From Prevotella sp. (GTDB lineage: Bacteria > Bacteroidota > Bacteroidia > Bacteroidales > Bacteroidaceae), in contig JAILFH010000114.1 in NCBI GenBank assembly GCA_024697645.1, positions 1-64,000 of the forward strand: a stretch of DNA of 64,000 nt, read 5' to 3'. Below the pieces are notes generated by a model that was not told the DNA's origin, did no database searches, and saw nothing but the letters and a program-made list of their open reading frames with translations. The position numbers and the translations under genes were made by a program. Positions 27,527-36,392 of this stretch are shown one piece after another (within the stretch, counting starts at the first letter, position 1; the number at the start of each line of letters is the position of its first letter).

Positions 27527-29221
27527 TTAGTTGATTACATTACGCTTTGCATTCTCTTCGTCTGTAGCATCCTGATGGGGTTTGAAGATGATACAGTCAA
27601 GGCGGAGAGTACGAGTGTGAGTAGCCGTCTGCTTGTTCGTAACCTGAGTTGTCAGTGTCAGTTTCACCTGAGGTTCAGTCAGGCCACTCGAACAAGTCGG
27701 GAAAACTACGCTCTCAGCCAAGAGAACAGAGTCAACAACGCCTCCCTTTGTCTCAATACCGGGTTTCGGACGCTGGAAAGAAGTAGAGCCATTCTCATCG
27801 AGCCACTCAAGACGATTCTGACGCACGATGGTAGGCTTGTTTCCTTCTTCGATATCGAGTGTGTCAGCAGCAGTTCCTGGAACAGTAACAACGTAGATGT
27901 CGTAAGGAACATTCGAGAGCACATTGGGAATCTTGAAACGAACCGATACAGCGGCCGTAGCGGGATTAGGAATCACCTCTACGAATGTGTTTCCGGAAAT
28001 CTTTCCGTAGAAAGGATTATCGGTCTGAACCACCTTTACCTCCAGCGGGTCCACTGCGTGGGCAATAGAGTCCAGATAGAAGGTGCTCTCGGCTTCAACC
28101 TTGATCTCCTGCATGAAGGTCTCATACTTGGAAATCTTGTAGTCAGACTCCTTCAGAACAACACCATTACTGCATTCTATCTGCTCAGCACCGTCAAAGA
28201 CGCCACCAGCATCGAAAGGCTTCTGGTAGATATAATAGGGATTACTCTCACCCATAACCTCACGCATACGATGCGTACGAGCCGATGTCGACATAGCAGA
28301 ATCGCGGAAGGCAACATCAGGCTGATTGGTGCGACTGAAGAACGAACCTCCGAGAATGGCAAGACGACTATTCACGAACGAAAGTGAGTCGTACTTGTTC
28401 ACCGTTTTCGCATAGACGAAATAGGGCTCATATTCAGCCAGAAGTCGGTTCCATTCGCTGTTCGTAGGAGCCACCATCCAGTAAGTACTATCCTCAGAAT
28501 TAATCTTTCCGTATTTGTCGAAGAGAATATTCGTGTAGTCTGAGACAGAGTCGAGATAGACTGTCTGACCATCAACGATTTCACCAGGTACACTCTTGGC
28601 AGCATTAAACTCATAGACGCTAAAGCTGTTCAAGAAATTATAAACACTGTCGAGTTCGCTATCATGATCCAGATATTCAAACACATTGGGGAAGTAATCA
28701 AGCTTCTTGTCCACAGTGAAGAGAACACCATTGTTGCAAAGGGCATTCGATGTCAGGAAATTACTTGCTCCCAGCGAAGAAGACGTAAGCAACTGGTACT
28801 TACTGTTCATCATCGTGATTGAGTCGTTCGTAAGCGACGATACGGGATGCTTATAGAGAGCAATGTGATTCTGCAGGAACTGGCGCACCACCGTATTCTC
28901 GTCGCTGCGCGTTCCCTGAGCATTCTGCTCCTGGAAAGCAGCAATCAGACTATCAGCCTCTGCCGACGAAAACACATCGTCCGTCGGAGCGAAGACAGAG
29001 AAGTTCTGGCTACCATTGAGCACGGCATCGTAACCGCAAGCCTTCACCACACGGGAGAAATTGCTCAGGTTTCCCTGCGACTGTATTGCTTCCCAAAGTG
29101 TGCCGGCAGTTGAAGACGACTCTTCATAATGCTCGTTCCACTCGTCGCTACACGAAGAGCCGAACACCACAGCCGCCATCATCATCACCGCCGATGCTAT
29201 TTTATTGAGATATTGTTTCAT
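27527..29221 (-). CDS. FAS1 (fasciclin) domain lipoprotein 3
   Basis: This 564-residue lipoprotein has Cys24 in GSSCSDEWNEH, with acidic residues after the Cys that favour surface display. FAS1 features are clear in the first half: GTLWEAIQSQGNLSNFSRVVKACGYDAVL, FSVFAPTDDVF and the H-box-like VRQFLQNHIALYK. A second, weaker FAS1 copy spans about 195-320. The C-terminal part is beta-rich with no known motif. FAS1 domains mediate adhesion or protein/glycan binding. Lying directly before SusC-2, it probably forms part of the same outer membrane complex. Confidence 0.85.
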   Translation of the reverse strand: MKQYLNKIASAVMMMAAVVFGSSCSDEWNEHYEESSSTAGTLWEAIQSQGNLSNFSRVVKACGYDAVLNGSQNFSVFAPTDDVFSSAEADSLIAAFQEQNAQGTRSDENTVVRQFLQNHIALYKHPVSSLTNDSITMMNSKYQLLTSSSLGASNFLTSNALCNNGVLFTVDKKLDYFPNVFEYLDHDSELDSVYNFLNSFSVYEFNAAKSVPGEIVDGQTVYLDSVSDYTNILFDKYGKINSEDSTYWMVAPTNSEWNRLLAEYEPYFVYAKTVNKYDSLSFVNSRLAILGGSFFSRTNQPDVAFRDSAMSTSARTHRMREVMGESNPYYIYQKPFDAGGVFDGAEQIECSNGVVLKESDYKISKYETFMQEIKVEAESTFYLDSIAHAVDPLEVKVVQTDNPFYGKISGNTFVEVIPNPATAAVSVRFKIPNVLSNVPYDIYVVTVPGTAADTLDIEEGNKPTIVRQNRLEWLDENGSTSFQRPKPGIETKGGVVDSVLLAESVVFPTCSSGLTEPQVKLTLTTQVTNKQTATHTRTLRLDCIIFKPHQDATDEENAKRNVIN

Positions 29222-29272
29222 TTTCTTCTATTTATTGTTAGTTTCGATTCAAAAACATATCAACACCTGCGA

Positions 29273-31309
29273 TTAGAGCATGTCTTCCATCTGTCCCTCA
29301 TCGGTCACACCATAGACACTCTTCGGGACAAGTTCCAGATAGTCGAGCATAAACTCGTTATCATTACCCTGTTTGGTCGATACGGAACGAATGCGCAAGT
29401 AGTGGTCCTCGCCCGGCGTGATGTGAGTCGTACAAATAACCAGACGCACCGTCCAGGCCTGAGTGGCGAAGATTACTGTAGTAGAACCACCGGCACCGTT
29501 GTAGCGGTAGCCACCAGCAGCACCACGATAGTAACCCTTGTTCTTCAACACCTTCTGGTCGGTAGAGAGTTCTTCCTGCGTCATAGAACTATAGTCAGAC
29601 TTCCAGTCGGAACCCAGAATGGAGGCGTGGTCAAGATTCTTCGTCATGTCGAGAGGAATACCCTGAGGCTTTCCGTCAAAGTAGATCTGTGCCACACCAC
29701 GAGTAGGCTCAGCGGCAAAACCGAGACGAATCTGCCAGTCACCTTCATAAGGCACAGGAGGAATCTTGAATGTGATATCGAAATCACCGAAGAGGTTCAT
29801 CTCATCACCTTCATAACTATCATAATAGTCGTGAGGACGACGATAGACGAAATAAGCATTCTCGTTGAGCGTCACACCCTTTAGATAGCCATTGGGGAAG
29901 TAGTAGTTACGTCCGTACTTAGCAGTCTCATCGTAATCGGGGTCCTGAACCTTCATACCACCATTGCGTTCGTTCAGACGAATGTCGTTCGTCATCAACT
30001 CTGGGAAGATGGTAGAGAAGTCCATACGAATGCGAGCATTATCGACAATGTCGCGCGTATTCGTATCAAATGCTACAATATCGTCGATATAGAAATAACG
30101 ACCGTTCAGAGCATCCTGCTTATAGTCAGTCTCAACGTTTGCATAGACGCGCACACCGGGAAGTGAGAACTCATCGTCGTAGCGGCGGTTGATGTAGCGC
30201 TGACCTACAACGCTCGTACCTGCCCAGCGACGAACAGTCAGACGCTCGAACTTCATCATCGTGTGAGGCAGCATCGTCTCGTACCAGTCAACGGGGTTCA
30301 TCACCGTTGTCAGAATACCAACATCTTTCACGGGAGTCAGATAGTTCCAGCCCTTCACGTCGCGAGTCAGAATATGATAGGCAAGGAATCGGTTCAGCGG
30401 GTTCTTCGGATGTGTGATGTTCTCAAAACTGTGATAGTCTGCATTGGCATCTTCCGGATAGACTGCATCATAGATTTCGCAAGCCTTCATGTAGAGGTCG
30501 TGAATATTATTAATAGCATATTTCTCACGCAGCACGGAGTCTGTCGGCACGAACACCGTGAAGCCAGAACGCTTCTCGTCGGGCACGGTAGCCGTTTCCT
30601 TGTTCACGTGCGAAACGTAGAAATAGCGAGGATAGACAGAGGGATCCCATGAAGGATCTTTATAAGCATACAGCGAGTCGCCCAAACCCGTAGCCTGCAG
30701 CGCTTCCACATAGAGGGCGATGTTCGGATTCTGACGCATCACGTCGAGAATCATGCGGTTACTGCTTTCCAGCACTTCCGTGATGGGCTGCATGATACCG
30801 TTCTCCACTGAGTCGTCCTGCATCGTGAAGATAATGTGCGAAGTACCATTCAGATACACAACAGCATTATCATTCTCGTCAAGTCCGTGAGTCACCTCAA
30901 TATAGCGGCGGTTCATGTTGGCTGTTGTCAACACACCGTCTTCCATATCGGAGGTCGCATACATATTATCTACCATGTGCGTGCGCGCGATGGTGTCGCA
31001 GTCAGCAACGGAAAGTTCTTCTACCGAAGACAGTCCACGCTTCGACAGATATGCGTTCACGGCATCATTGGTCGGCGGGAAGCATGTATAGGCGCCATAG
31101 GTGGCCAGAAGGTCCATCATGCCAGCACGCTCAACAATTGTCTTGAACTGGCTGAACTCCTCATGGCTCTGCAGATATTCACTCATCATCTGGCCGGTGA
31201 ACGTGTAGTAATTCGACTTGTCCGGCTCATCGGAACAACTCGACAACGTCACAAGCATACCCATGATGAGCATTAGCATCAAAATATATTTCTTCATAAC
31301 TTTCATCAT
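29273..31309 (-). CDS. FAS1 (fasciclin) domain lipoprotein 2
   Basis: The 678-residue protein starts MMKVMKKYILML. A start 12 bases later (MKKYILML) is equally good and gives a cleaner lipoprotein signal ending LSSCSDEPDK. FAS1 copy 1 (about 40-200) has FSQFKTIVERAGMMDLLATYGAYTCFPPTNDAVNAYL. Copy 2 (about 205-420) has GFTVFVPTDSVLREKY and RFLAYHILTRDVKGWN. The C-terminal 250 residues are beta-rich (FKIPPVPYEGDWQIRLGF), perhaps a binding domain. It lies 8 bases or so after SusD-1 and 51 bases before the next FAS1 gene. Confidence 0.85.
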   Translation of the reverse strand: MMKVMKKYILMLMLIMGMLVTLSSCSDEPDKSNYYTFTGQMMSEYLQSHEEFSQFKTIVERAGMMDLLATYGAYTCFPPTNDAVNAYLSKRGLSSVEELSVADCDTIARTHMVDNMYATSDMEDGVLTTANMNRRYIEVTHGLDENDNAVVYLNGTSHIIFTMQDDSVENGIMQPITEVLESSNRMILDVMRQNPNIALYVEALQATGLGDSLYAYKDPSWDPSVYPRYFYVSHVNKETATVPDEKRSGFTVFVPTDSVLREKYAINNIHDLYMKACEIYDAVYPEDANADYHSFENITHPKNPLNRFLAYHILTRDVKGWNYLTPVKDVGILTTVMNPVDWYETMLPHTMMKFERLTVRRWAGTSVVGQRYINRRYDDEFSLPGVRVYANVETDYKQDALNGRYFYIDDIVAFDTNTRDIVDNARIRMDFSTIFPELMTNDIRLNERNGGMKVQDPDYDETAKYGRNYYFPNGYLKGVTLNENAYFVYRRPHDYYDSYEGDEMNLFGDFDITFKIPPVPYEGDWQIRLGFAAEPTRGVAQIYFDGKPQGIPLDMTKNLDHASILGSDWKSDYSSMTQEELSTDQKVLKNKGYYRGAAGGYRYNGAGGSTTVIFATQAWTVRLVICTTHITPGEDHYLRIRSVSTKQGNDNEFMLDYLELVPKSVYGVTDEGQMEDML

Positions 31310-31317
31310 TTACGGTT

Positions 31318-33072
31318 TTACTTTGTGGTGTTCTGATAAGAATTGTTGTCACCACTGCCAAAGGCTGGGTTCTGAACAAGGTTCTTGTTCACCTTAATTT
31401 CATCATTGTTATAGGGCCAGTAGATGGCGTCCATACGTGAGAGTTTACTTGAGATGGCCGTACCACCTGAAGAGCCTTTTCGCGAAACGACACCCACGAG
31501 ATAGTTCGTGTTGCCATCTCTGCGCGAGCGGCGAACGAGGTCGAACCAACGCTTACCCTCGAACATCAGTTCGCGCTGACGCTCCTCAAGAACCAGAGCC
31601 TGCATTTGCGACTTTGTCGTCAGGTTTGTAGCATCGATGTCCTTGGCCGAAGAAGAGCAGTTCGAACGCTTGCTGATTGCATTCACAATCTGGAAGGCCT
31701 GCTTTAGCAGCGTGTCGGCCTGAGCCTTACCCACTTCAGTAGAGTCCTCAGCGTTTACCATCTCCACCAGAGCCTCCGCCTTCATCAGCATCACATCAGT
31801 CAGGCGGTAGACAATCCAGTTAGCATGACAGTAACCATCGGTGTAGACACCCGAATAGGTGGTCGTGATATCAGCAGTACCGGTATTCACGCGGGCATCA
31901 GTATAAGCATACTTGTTAATGCCATACAACGTACCAGAACCGCCCACCTGCTGCAGATTCTCATAGTAGCGAGTGTCGTACTTGTTCATAAATACTGCAA
32001 ACAGTCCATCAGAAACGTCAGTACAAATGAAGTCAGCAGGCTTCACGTAGCCCGGGAACGTAGTTGCATTACCATAGAGGTTGTTCACAGAGGCGTTGGC
32101 CTTCATCTGATCATTCTTCATGAAGATGAGTTCGAAGATGCTCTCCGTACTATTGCCCGCGCCAAAGATTGAACTGAAGGCCGTGCCGTAGGAGTTGCCA
32201 GTCGTATAGGCGTCGTTGATTAGTGGATAGCCATCAATCAGACGGTCCGTAGTGCTTGCATTGGAACCTGCCTTGTTCAAATTGTCTTCATAGTCCTGAA
32301 GTTTGGCGGCAATCACCATATCTGCATAGCGAACGGCGTTTGTATAGTCCTGCTTCCAAAGGTACATATCGGCAAGCATTGCGTGAATAGCGTCCTGCGT
32401 AATACGACCACGCTGATAGTAGTCCTTCGTCACAGGATATTTCTTCACTGCAAGGTTCTGAACGCTCTCGAGATCGAGAATCAGACTGTCGAGCACATCC
32501 TCAAACTTCGTTGCCGGCAAATCCAGCGTCTGATTATCATCGAGGAACGGCTCTGTGCTATAGGGTACATCGCGGAATGCTCTGATCAGGTAGAAATACA
32601 TGAGGTCGCGAATGGCCGAAACCTCTGCTTTCGTTGCCTCAAGTTCACTCTGCGTGTAGTTAGGATCTTTCTCAGCCACCATCGGTGCATAGTGAAGCAC
32701 AGTGTTACAGCGGTTGATGACATTATAGAACTCGCCCCACGTTGTGTAGACGTTGCTGGCATTGATGTTCTCCTTGAAGATGTTCGAAAGGTCAATCTTG
32801 TTCTGAACACCAGTACCACCGACGAGGTTGTCGGAACGGAACTCGCCCCAGGCCATCATACGATCAATAATGGCTTCAGACTGCATAGCAGAATAGCATC
32901 CTGCCACCACGTTCTCAACGTCGGCTTCCTCATTCCAGAACTTATCCAGCGTGATGAGTTCCAGCGGTTCTATCTCTAGGAAATCGGAGCACGATGTGAA
33001 GGTCATACAGCCCATCAGGCCAATCATGCCCAATTTGATGATATTATGTTTCATTTTCATATTCGTAACCAT
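31318..33072 (-). CDS. SusD-like outer membrane lipoprotein 1
   Basis: A 584-residue frame starts MVTNMKMKHNIIKLGM. The first ATG overlaps the SusC-1 stop as TAATG, suggesting translational coupling, though MKMKHN or MKHN 12-18 bases later would also serve. The lipobox is TFTSCSDFLEIEP. The body has the SusD TPR-like helices (AIRDLMYFYLIRAFRDVPY) and the C-terminal signature LVLEERQRELMFEGKRWFDLVRRSRRDGN. It would work with SusC-1 at the cell surface. Confidence 0.93.
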   Translation of the reverse strand: MVTNMKMKHNIIKLGMIGLMGCMTFTSCSDFLEIEPLELITLDKFWNEEADVENVVAGCYSAMQSEAIIDRMMAWGEFRSDNLVGGTGVQNKIDLSNIFKENINASNVYTTWGEFYNVINRCNTVLHYAPMVAEKDPNYTQSELEATKAEVSAIRDLMYFYLIRAFRDVPYSTEPFLDDNQTLDLPATKFEDVLDSLILDLESVQNLAVKKYPVTKDYYQRGRITQDAIHAMLADMYLWKQDYTNAVRYADMVIAAKLQDYEDNLNKAGSNASTTDRLIDGYPLINDAYTTGNSYGTAFSSIFGAGNSTESIFELIFMKNDQMKANASVNNLYGNATTFPGYVKPADFICTDVSDGLFAVFMNKYDTRYYENLQQVGGSGTLYGINKYAYTDARVNTGTADITTTYSGVYTDGYCHANWIVYRLTDVMLMKAEALVEMVNAEDSTEVGKAQADTLLKQAFQIVNAISKRSNCSSSAKDIDATNLTTKSQMQALVLEERQRELMFEGKRWFDLVRRSRRDGNTNYLVGVVSRKGSSGGTAISSKLSRMDAIYWPYNNDEIKVNKNLVQNPAFGSGDNNSYQNTTK

Positions 33073-36000
33073 TAAAAATCAACAGTGATACCAAGTGTGT
33101 AGGACTTTGCGCGAGGTGTCTGACCACCGTCGACAGCGGCTCCGTAGCCACCATAGCCAACCTCGGGATCCACACCCTTATACTTCGTGAGGATGAAGAG
33201 GTTGTTGGCACTTGCATAGAAACTCAGGCGGTTTACACCGAGCACCTTCTTGATGACCTTAGGATCAAATGAGTAGGACAACTGAACATAGTTCAGTCGG
33301 AGGAATGAACCATTCTCCACGAAGCGGTCACTGACGAGCGTGTTATAGTTACTACCAGCACCATACATTGCACGTGGAATCGACGTCACGTCACCTTCCT
33401 TACGCCAGCGATAGTTCACAGCCTGACTCTGATTATCGTTGTTAATCATAGCCTCTGCGTCGAGACGGGCAAGGTTCAGGATCTTGTTACCCACACGATA
33501 GTTGAACTGCGTGTTGAGTTTCCAGCGGTTGTAGTTCAGTGTGAAACCGAAACCACCAGTCAGTTTAGGTAGCGAACTACCGAGGTAGACGATATCAAGG
33601 GCATTGATGTTACCATCGTGGTTGATATCTTCATAGATAGCGTCACCACCCTTGAACTTATAGTTCTTACCAGTACCGTCGTTCGTGTAGTTGAACATCA
33701 TACGCACGGGATTACCCTCGTCGTCGAGCACCACCTCACCCGTCTCGCTGATGGCGACAGGAGCCGTGTGGCCTGCTGCGAGGAACTCAGAACGCTCCTC
33801 AGGAGTCATTGCTGCGAATGTGTCGTACTGATATTCATAAACACCCTTCGAACGGAAACCGTAGATAGCACCGAACGGGTTGTGCAACTGTACGCGTTGC
33901 AGCACCTCGCGGTTACCGAAATAGAACTCGGTGTTGAGCGACGACAGCACAGTCTCGTCCATCGAGAGAATCTCATTGGAGTTATTACCGAACGTCATGT
34001 TGAAGTCGGCATAGAACTTGCCCTTCTCGATGATGCGGTTAGTGTTCACGTTCAACTCCCAACCCACGTTGCGCATTGAACCGACGTTACGATAGGCAAG
34101 ATCGTAGTAACCCGTGTTAGACGGAATGCGCACAGTCGGCATCAGCATGTCGCGACGTGTAGCGCTATACCACTCGGCCTGAATCGTCAGTTTGTCATTG
34201 AAGAAGCCCAGGTCGGCACCGATGTCGTAGGTCGAAGTGGTCTCCCAGCGCAGATTGGTCAGACGAATGTTGTTGGGTTTCATCGTACCCATGTCGATAT
34301 AGCGGTCGCTCTGAGAATAGATACTCTCATAGAGATAGTCCTGACCGGGCTGGTTACCTACCTTACCCCAACTGGGACGAATGGCGAGCATCGACAGCCA
34401 CTCACGAGTGTTCTTCATCCAAGGCTCGTCGACGATGATCCACTTTAGCGAAACTGCGGGGAAGTAACCCCAGCGCTTGTCGGGACCGAACTTTGTCGTA
34501 CCATCGGCACGAAGCGAGAAGTCGGCAACGTAGCGACCCTTGAAGGCATAGTGAGCAGAGAAGGTGTAGTACATCGAGCGCCACTGGCTGAAACTCGAAC
34601 TCATGCCCGTCACACGTCCACCGGCAACAGGACTATTGATACCGCCCGACGGCAGACGAGCCGCGTTGGTTCCCTGTCCGTTCGAACTACCTGAGGTCAA
34701 CTCGAAACGTCCCATCGCCATCAACTGATGGTCCTTGTTGTTGAAATGAGGAATGAAGGTCAGCGTCTGCTTCGTGTTGAAGGCAACGCTCTTCGTACTT
34801 CCCGTATAGGCTGAGTTCACGTCGTTGTTCCACGAAACTGTCACTAGTTCGCTGGGATAGAACTTGTCGATATACTCATTGAAGATATTCATATACACAC
34901 GGCCCTGCCAGTTCAACTGATGATGATCCTCATCGAGTCCGAGCAGACGATAGTCCAACTGGAATTCAGGCGTGATGTCGTACGTACGGTCGTCGAACTT
35001 AGCCAGATTGGCACTTGCCACTGGGTTCACGTATCTGCGCTGGTCATTGGCAAACACGTCGGGGGCCGACTGAAGCATCGTGTAATACTTGTCGGTATCC
35101 ACGCCAGTCACTGGATCCTGCTCATAGATGCTCATGTTCGGCATCTTCTTATAAGCCAGCGAGAGCAGACCGTCGTAGTTCTTCTTATTATTAGTATAGG
35201 TGAGCGAGAAGTTAGTCGCAATCTTGATGCGCTCACTGACATAGTAGTCAAGAGCCACACGGGTCGAGAAACGATCGAGTTGCTGCTTGATCACCGAACC
35301 CGTCTCGTGGTCGAAACCACCAGAGATACGGAATGTTGCCTTCTCACCACCACCAGTCACCGAGAGATAGTGGTTCTGGCGCAGACCCCATTGAGTCACT
35401 GCGTCCACCCAGTCGGTGTTGTTGTTATATTGTTCATACTCCGAGAATGTCGGGTCGTAGTTCAGTTCGCTGATATTAGCGGCACCGTCGTTCTGCTCAG
35501 GATTGAAGTACGACTCCTTCAGCAGCATCGTGTAGTCGTCACCATTAAGCATCTTGTAGCCCTGAGGCTGATACGTACCGGTCAGACGGAGCGAATAGGT
35601 CAGTTTCGGTGTACCGCGCGTACCACGCTTCGTCGTGATCTCGATTACACCATTAGCACCCTGCGAACCGTAGATGGCCGTAGCGGCAGCATCCTTCAGC
35701 ACAGTGATTGAGGCGATATCCTCAGGGTTCACATTCAGCAACTGGGCGAACTGCTCGTCATTGGCGCTTGTTAGGTCGAAGTTGCTCATATCCACGTTCC
35801 ACGTGTTACCGTTCACCACGATCAGCGGGTTCGAATTAGTCAACGTACTGATTGACGAAGCACCACGCAGACGCATCGTCGTACCAGCACCGAGGTTACC
35901 GGAAATCGACACGATATCCAGACCGGCGATACGACCCTGAAGGGCTTCGTCGATGGTGTTCATGCCGAGACCTTCAAACTGCTTGGCGTCAATCGTCTGT

Positions 36001-36389
36001 GTAGCGAACGACACCTCACGCTGCGGAATGGCCAGACCGCCACTGTTCAGACGACGCTTGGCGACAACCGTCACTTCCTTCAGGTTGGTCTCTGATGTCA
36101 GTTTAATCTGATATTCCTCGCGGTCGATGGGCAAGGTCTGTGTCTTGCAGCCAACATAACTGAAGCGAATCTTGTCCCTTGTATTACGGATAGGCATCGA
36201 GAAGTTACCATTCAAGTCGGTCACTGTAGCCTCGATAATACGTCCTGCTCCGTCAATCTCACAAACGGAAGCACCCGTGAGTTCTCCAAATTCATCAACT
36301 ACCGTACCGTGAACGGCCGTAATCTGCGCCGAAGCACCGAGAGCCACTACGGAGAGCAGTGATAGCATGATATATCTTAGTTTCTTCAT
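33072..36389 (-). CDS. SusC-like TonB-dependent transporter 1
   Basis: The 1105-residue protein has a signal peptide (1-21, GASAQ) and a carboxypeptidase-regulatory-like domain (about 25-105, VHGTVVDEFGELTGASV). Next are a TonB-box-like segment (NLKEVTVVAKRR) and a plug (about 125-245) with the SusC signature NVNPEDIASITVLKDAAATAIYGSQGANGVI. The large barrel ends YTLGITVDF. The start lies 3 bases after the FAS1-1 stop, and the stop overlaps the SusD-1 start. It imports substrate fragments bound by SusD-1 with TonB energy. Confidence 0.95.
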   Translation of the reverse strand: MKKLRYIMLSLLSVVALGASAQITAVHGTVVDEFGELTGASVCEIDGAGRIIEATVTDLNGNFSMPIRNTRDKIRFSYVGCKTQTLPIDREEYQIKLTSETNLKEVTVVAKRRLNSGGLAIPQREVSFATQTIDAKQFEGLGMNTIDEALQGRIAGLDIVSISGNLGAGTTMRLRGASSISTLTNSNPLIVVNGNTWNVDMSNFDLTSANDEQFAQLLNVNPEDIASITVLKDAAATAIYGSQGANGVIEITTKRGTRGTPKLTYSLRLTGTYQPQGYKMLNGDDYTMLLKESYFNPEQNDGAANISELNYDPTFSEYEQYNNNTDWVDAVTQWGLRQNHYLSVTGGGEKATFRISGGFDHETGSVIKQQLDRFSTRVALDYYVSERIKIATNFSLTYTNNKKNYDGLLSLAYKKMPNMSIYEQDPVTGVDTDKYYTMLQSAPDVFANDQRRYVNPVASANLAKFDDRTYDITPEFQLDYRLLGLDEDHHQLNWQGRVYMNIFNEYIDKFYPSELVTVSWNNDVNSAYTGSTKSVAFNTKQTLTFIPHFNNKDHQLMAMGRFELTSGSSNGQGTNAARLPSGGINSPVAGGRVTGMSSSFSQWRSMYYTFSAHYAFKGRYVADFSLRADGTTKFGPDKRWGYFPAVSLKWIIVDEPWMKNTREWLSMLAIRPSWGKVGNQPGQDYLYESIYSQSDRYIDMGTMKPNNIRLTNLRWETTSTYDIGADLGFFNDKLTIQAEWYSATRRDMLMPTVRIPSNTGYYDLAYRNVGSMRNVGWELNVNTNRIIEKGKFYADFNMTFGNNSNEILSMDETVLSSLNTEFYFGNREVLQRVQLHNPFGAIYGFRSKGVYEYQYDTFAAMTPEERSEFLAAGHTAPVAISETGEVVLDDEGNPVRMMFNYTNDGTGKNYKFKGGDAIYEDINHDGNINALDIVYLGSSLPKLTGGFGFTLNYNRWKLNTQFNYRVGNKILNLARLDAEAMINNDNQSQAVNYRWRKEGDVTSIPRAMYGAGSNYNTLVSDRFVENGSFLRLNYVQLSYSFDPKVIKKVLGVNRLSFYASANNLFILTKYKGVDPEVGYGGYGAAVDGGQTPRAKSYTLGITVDF

Positions 36390-36392
36390 AGT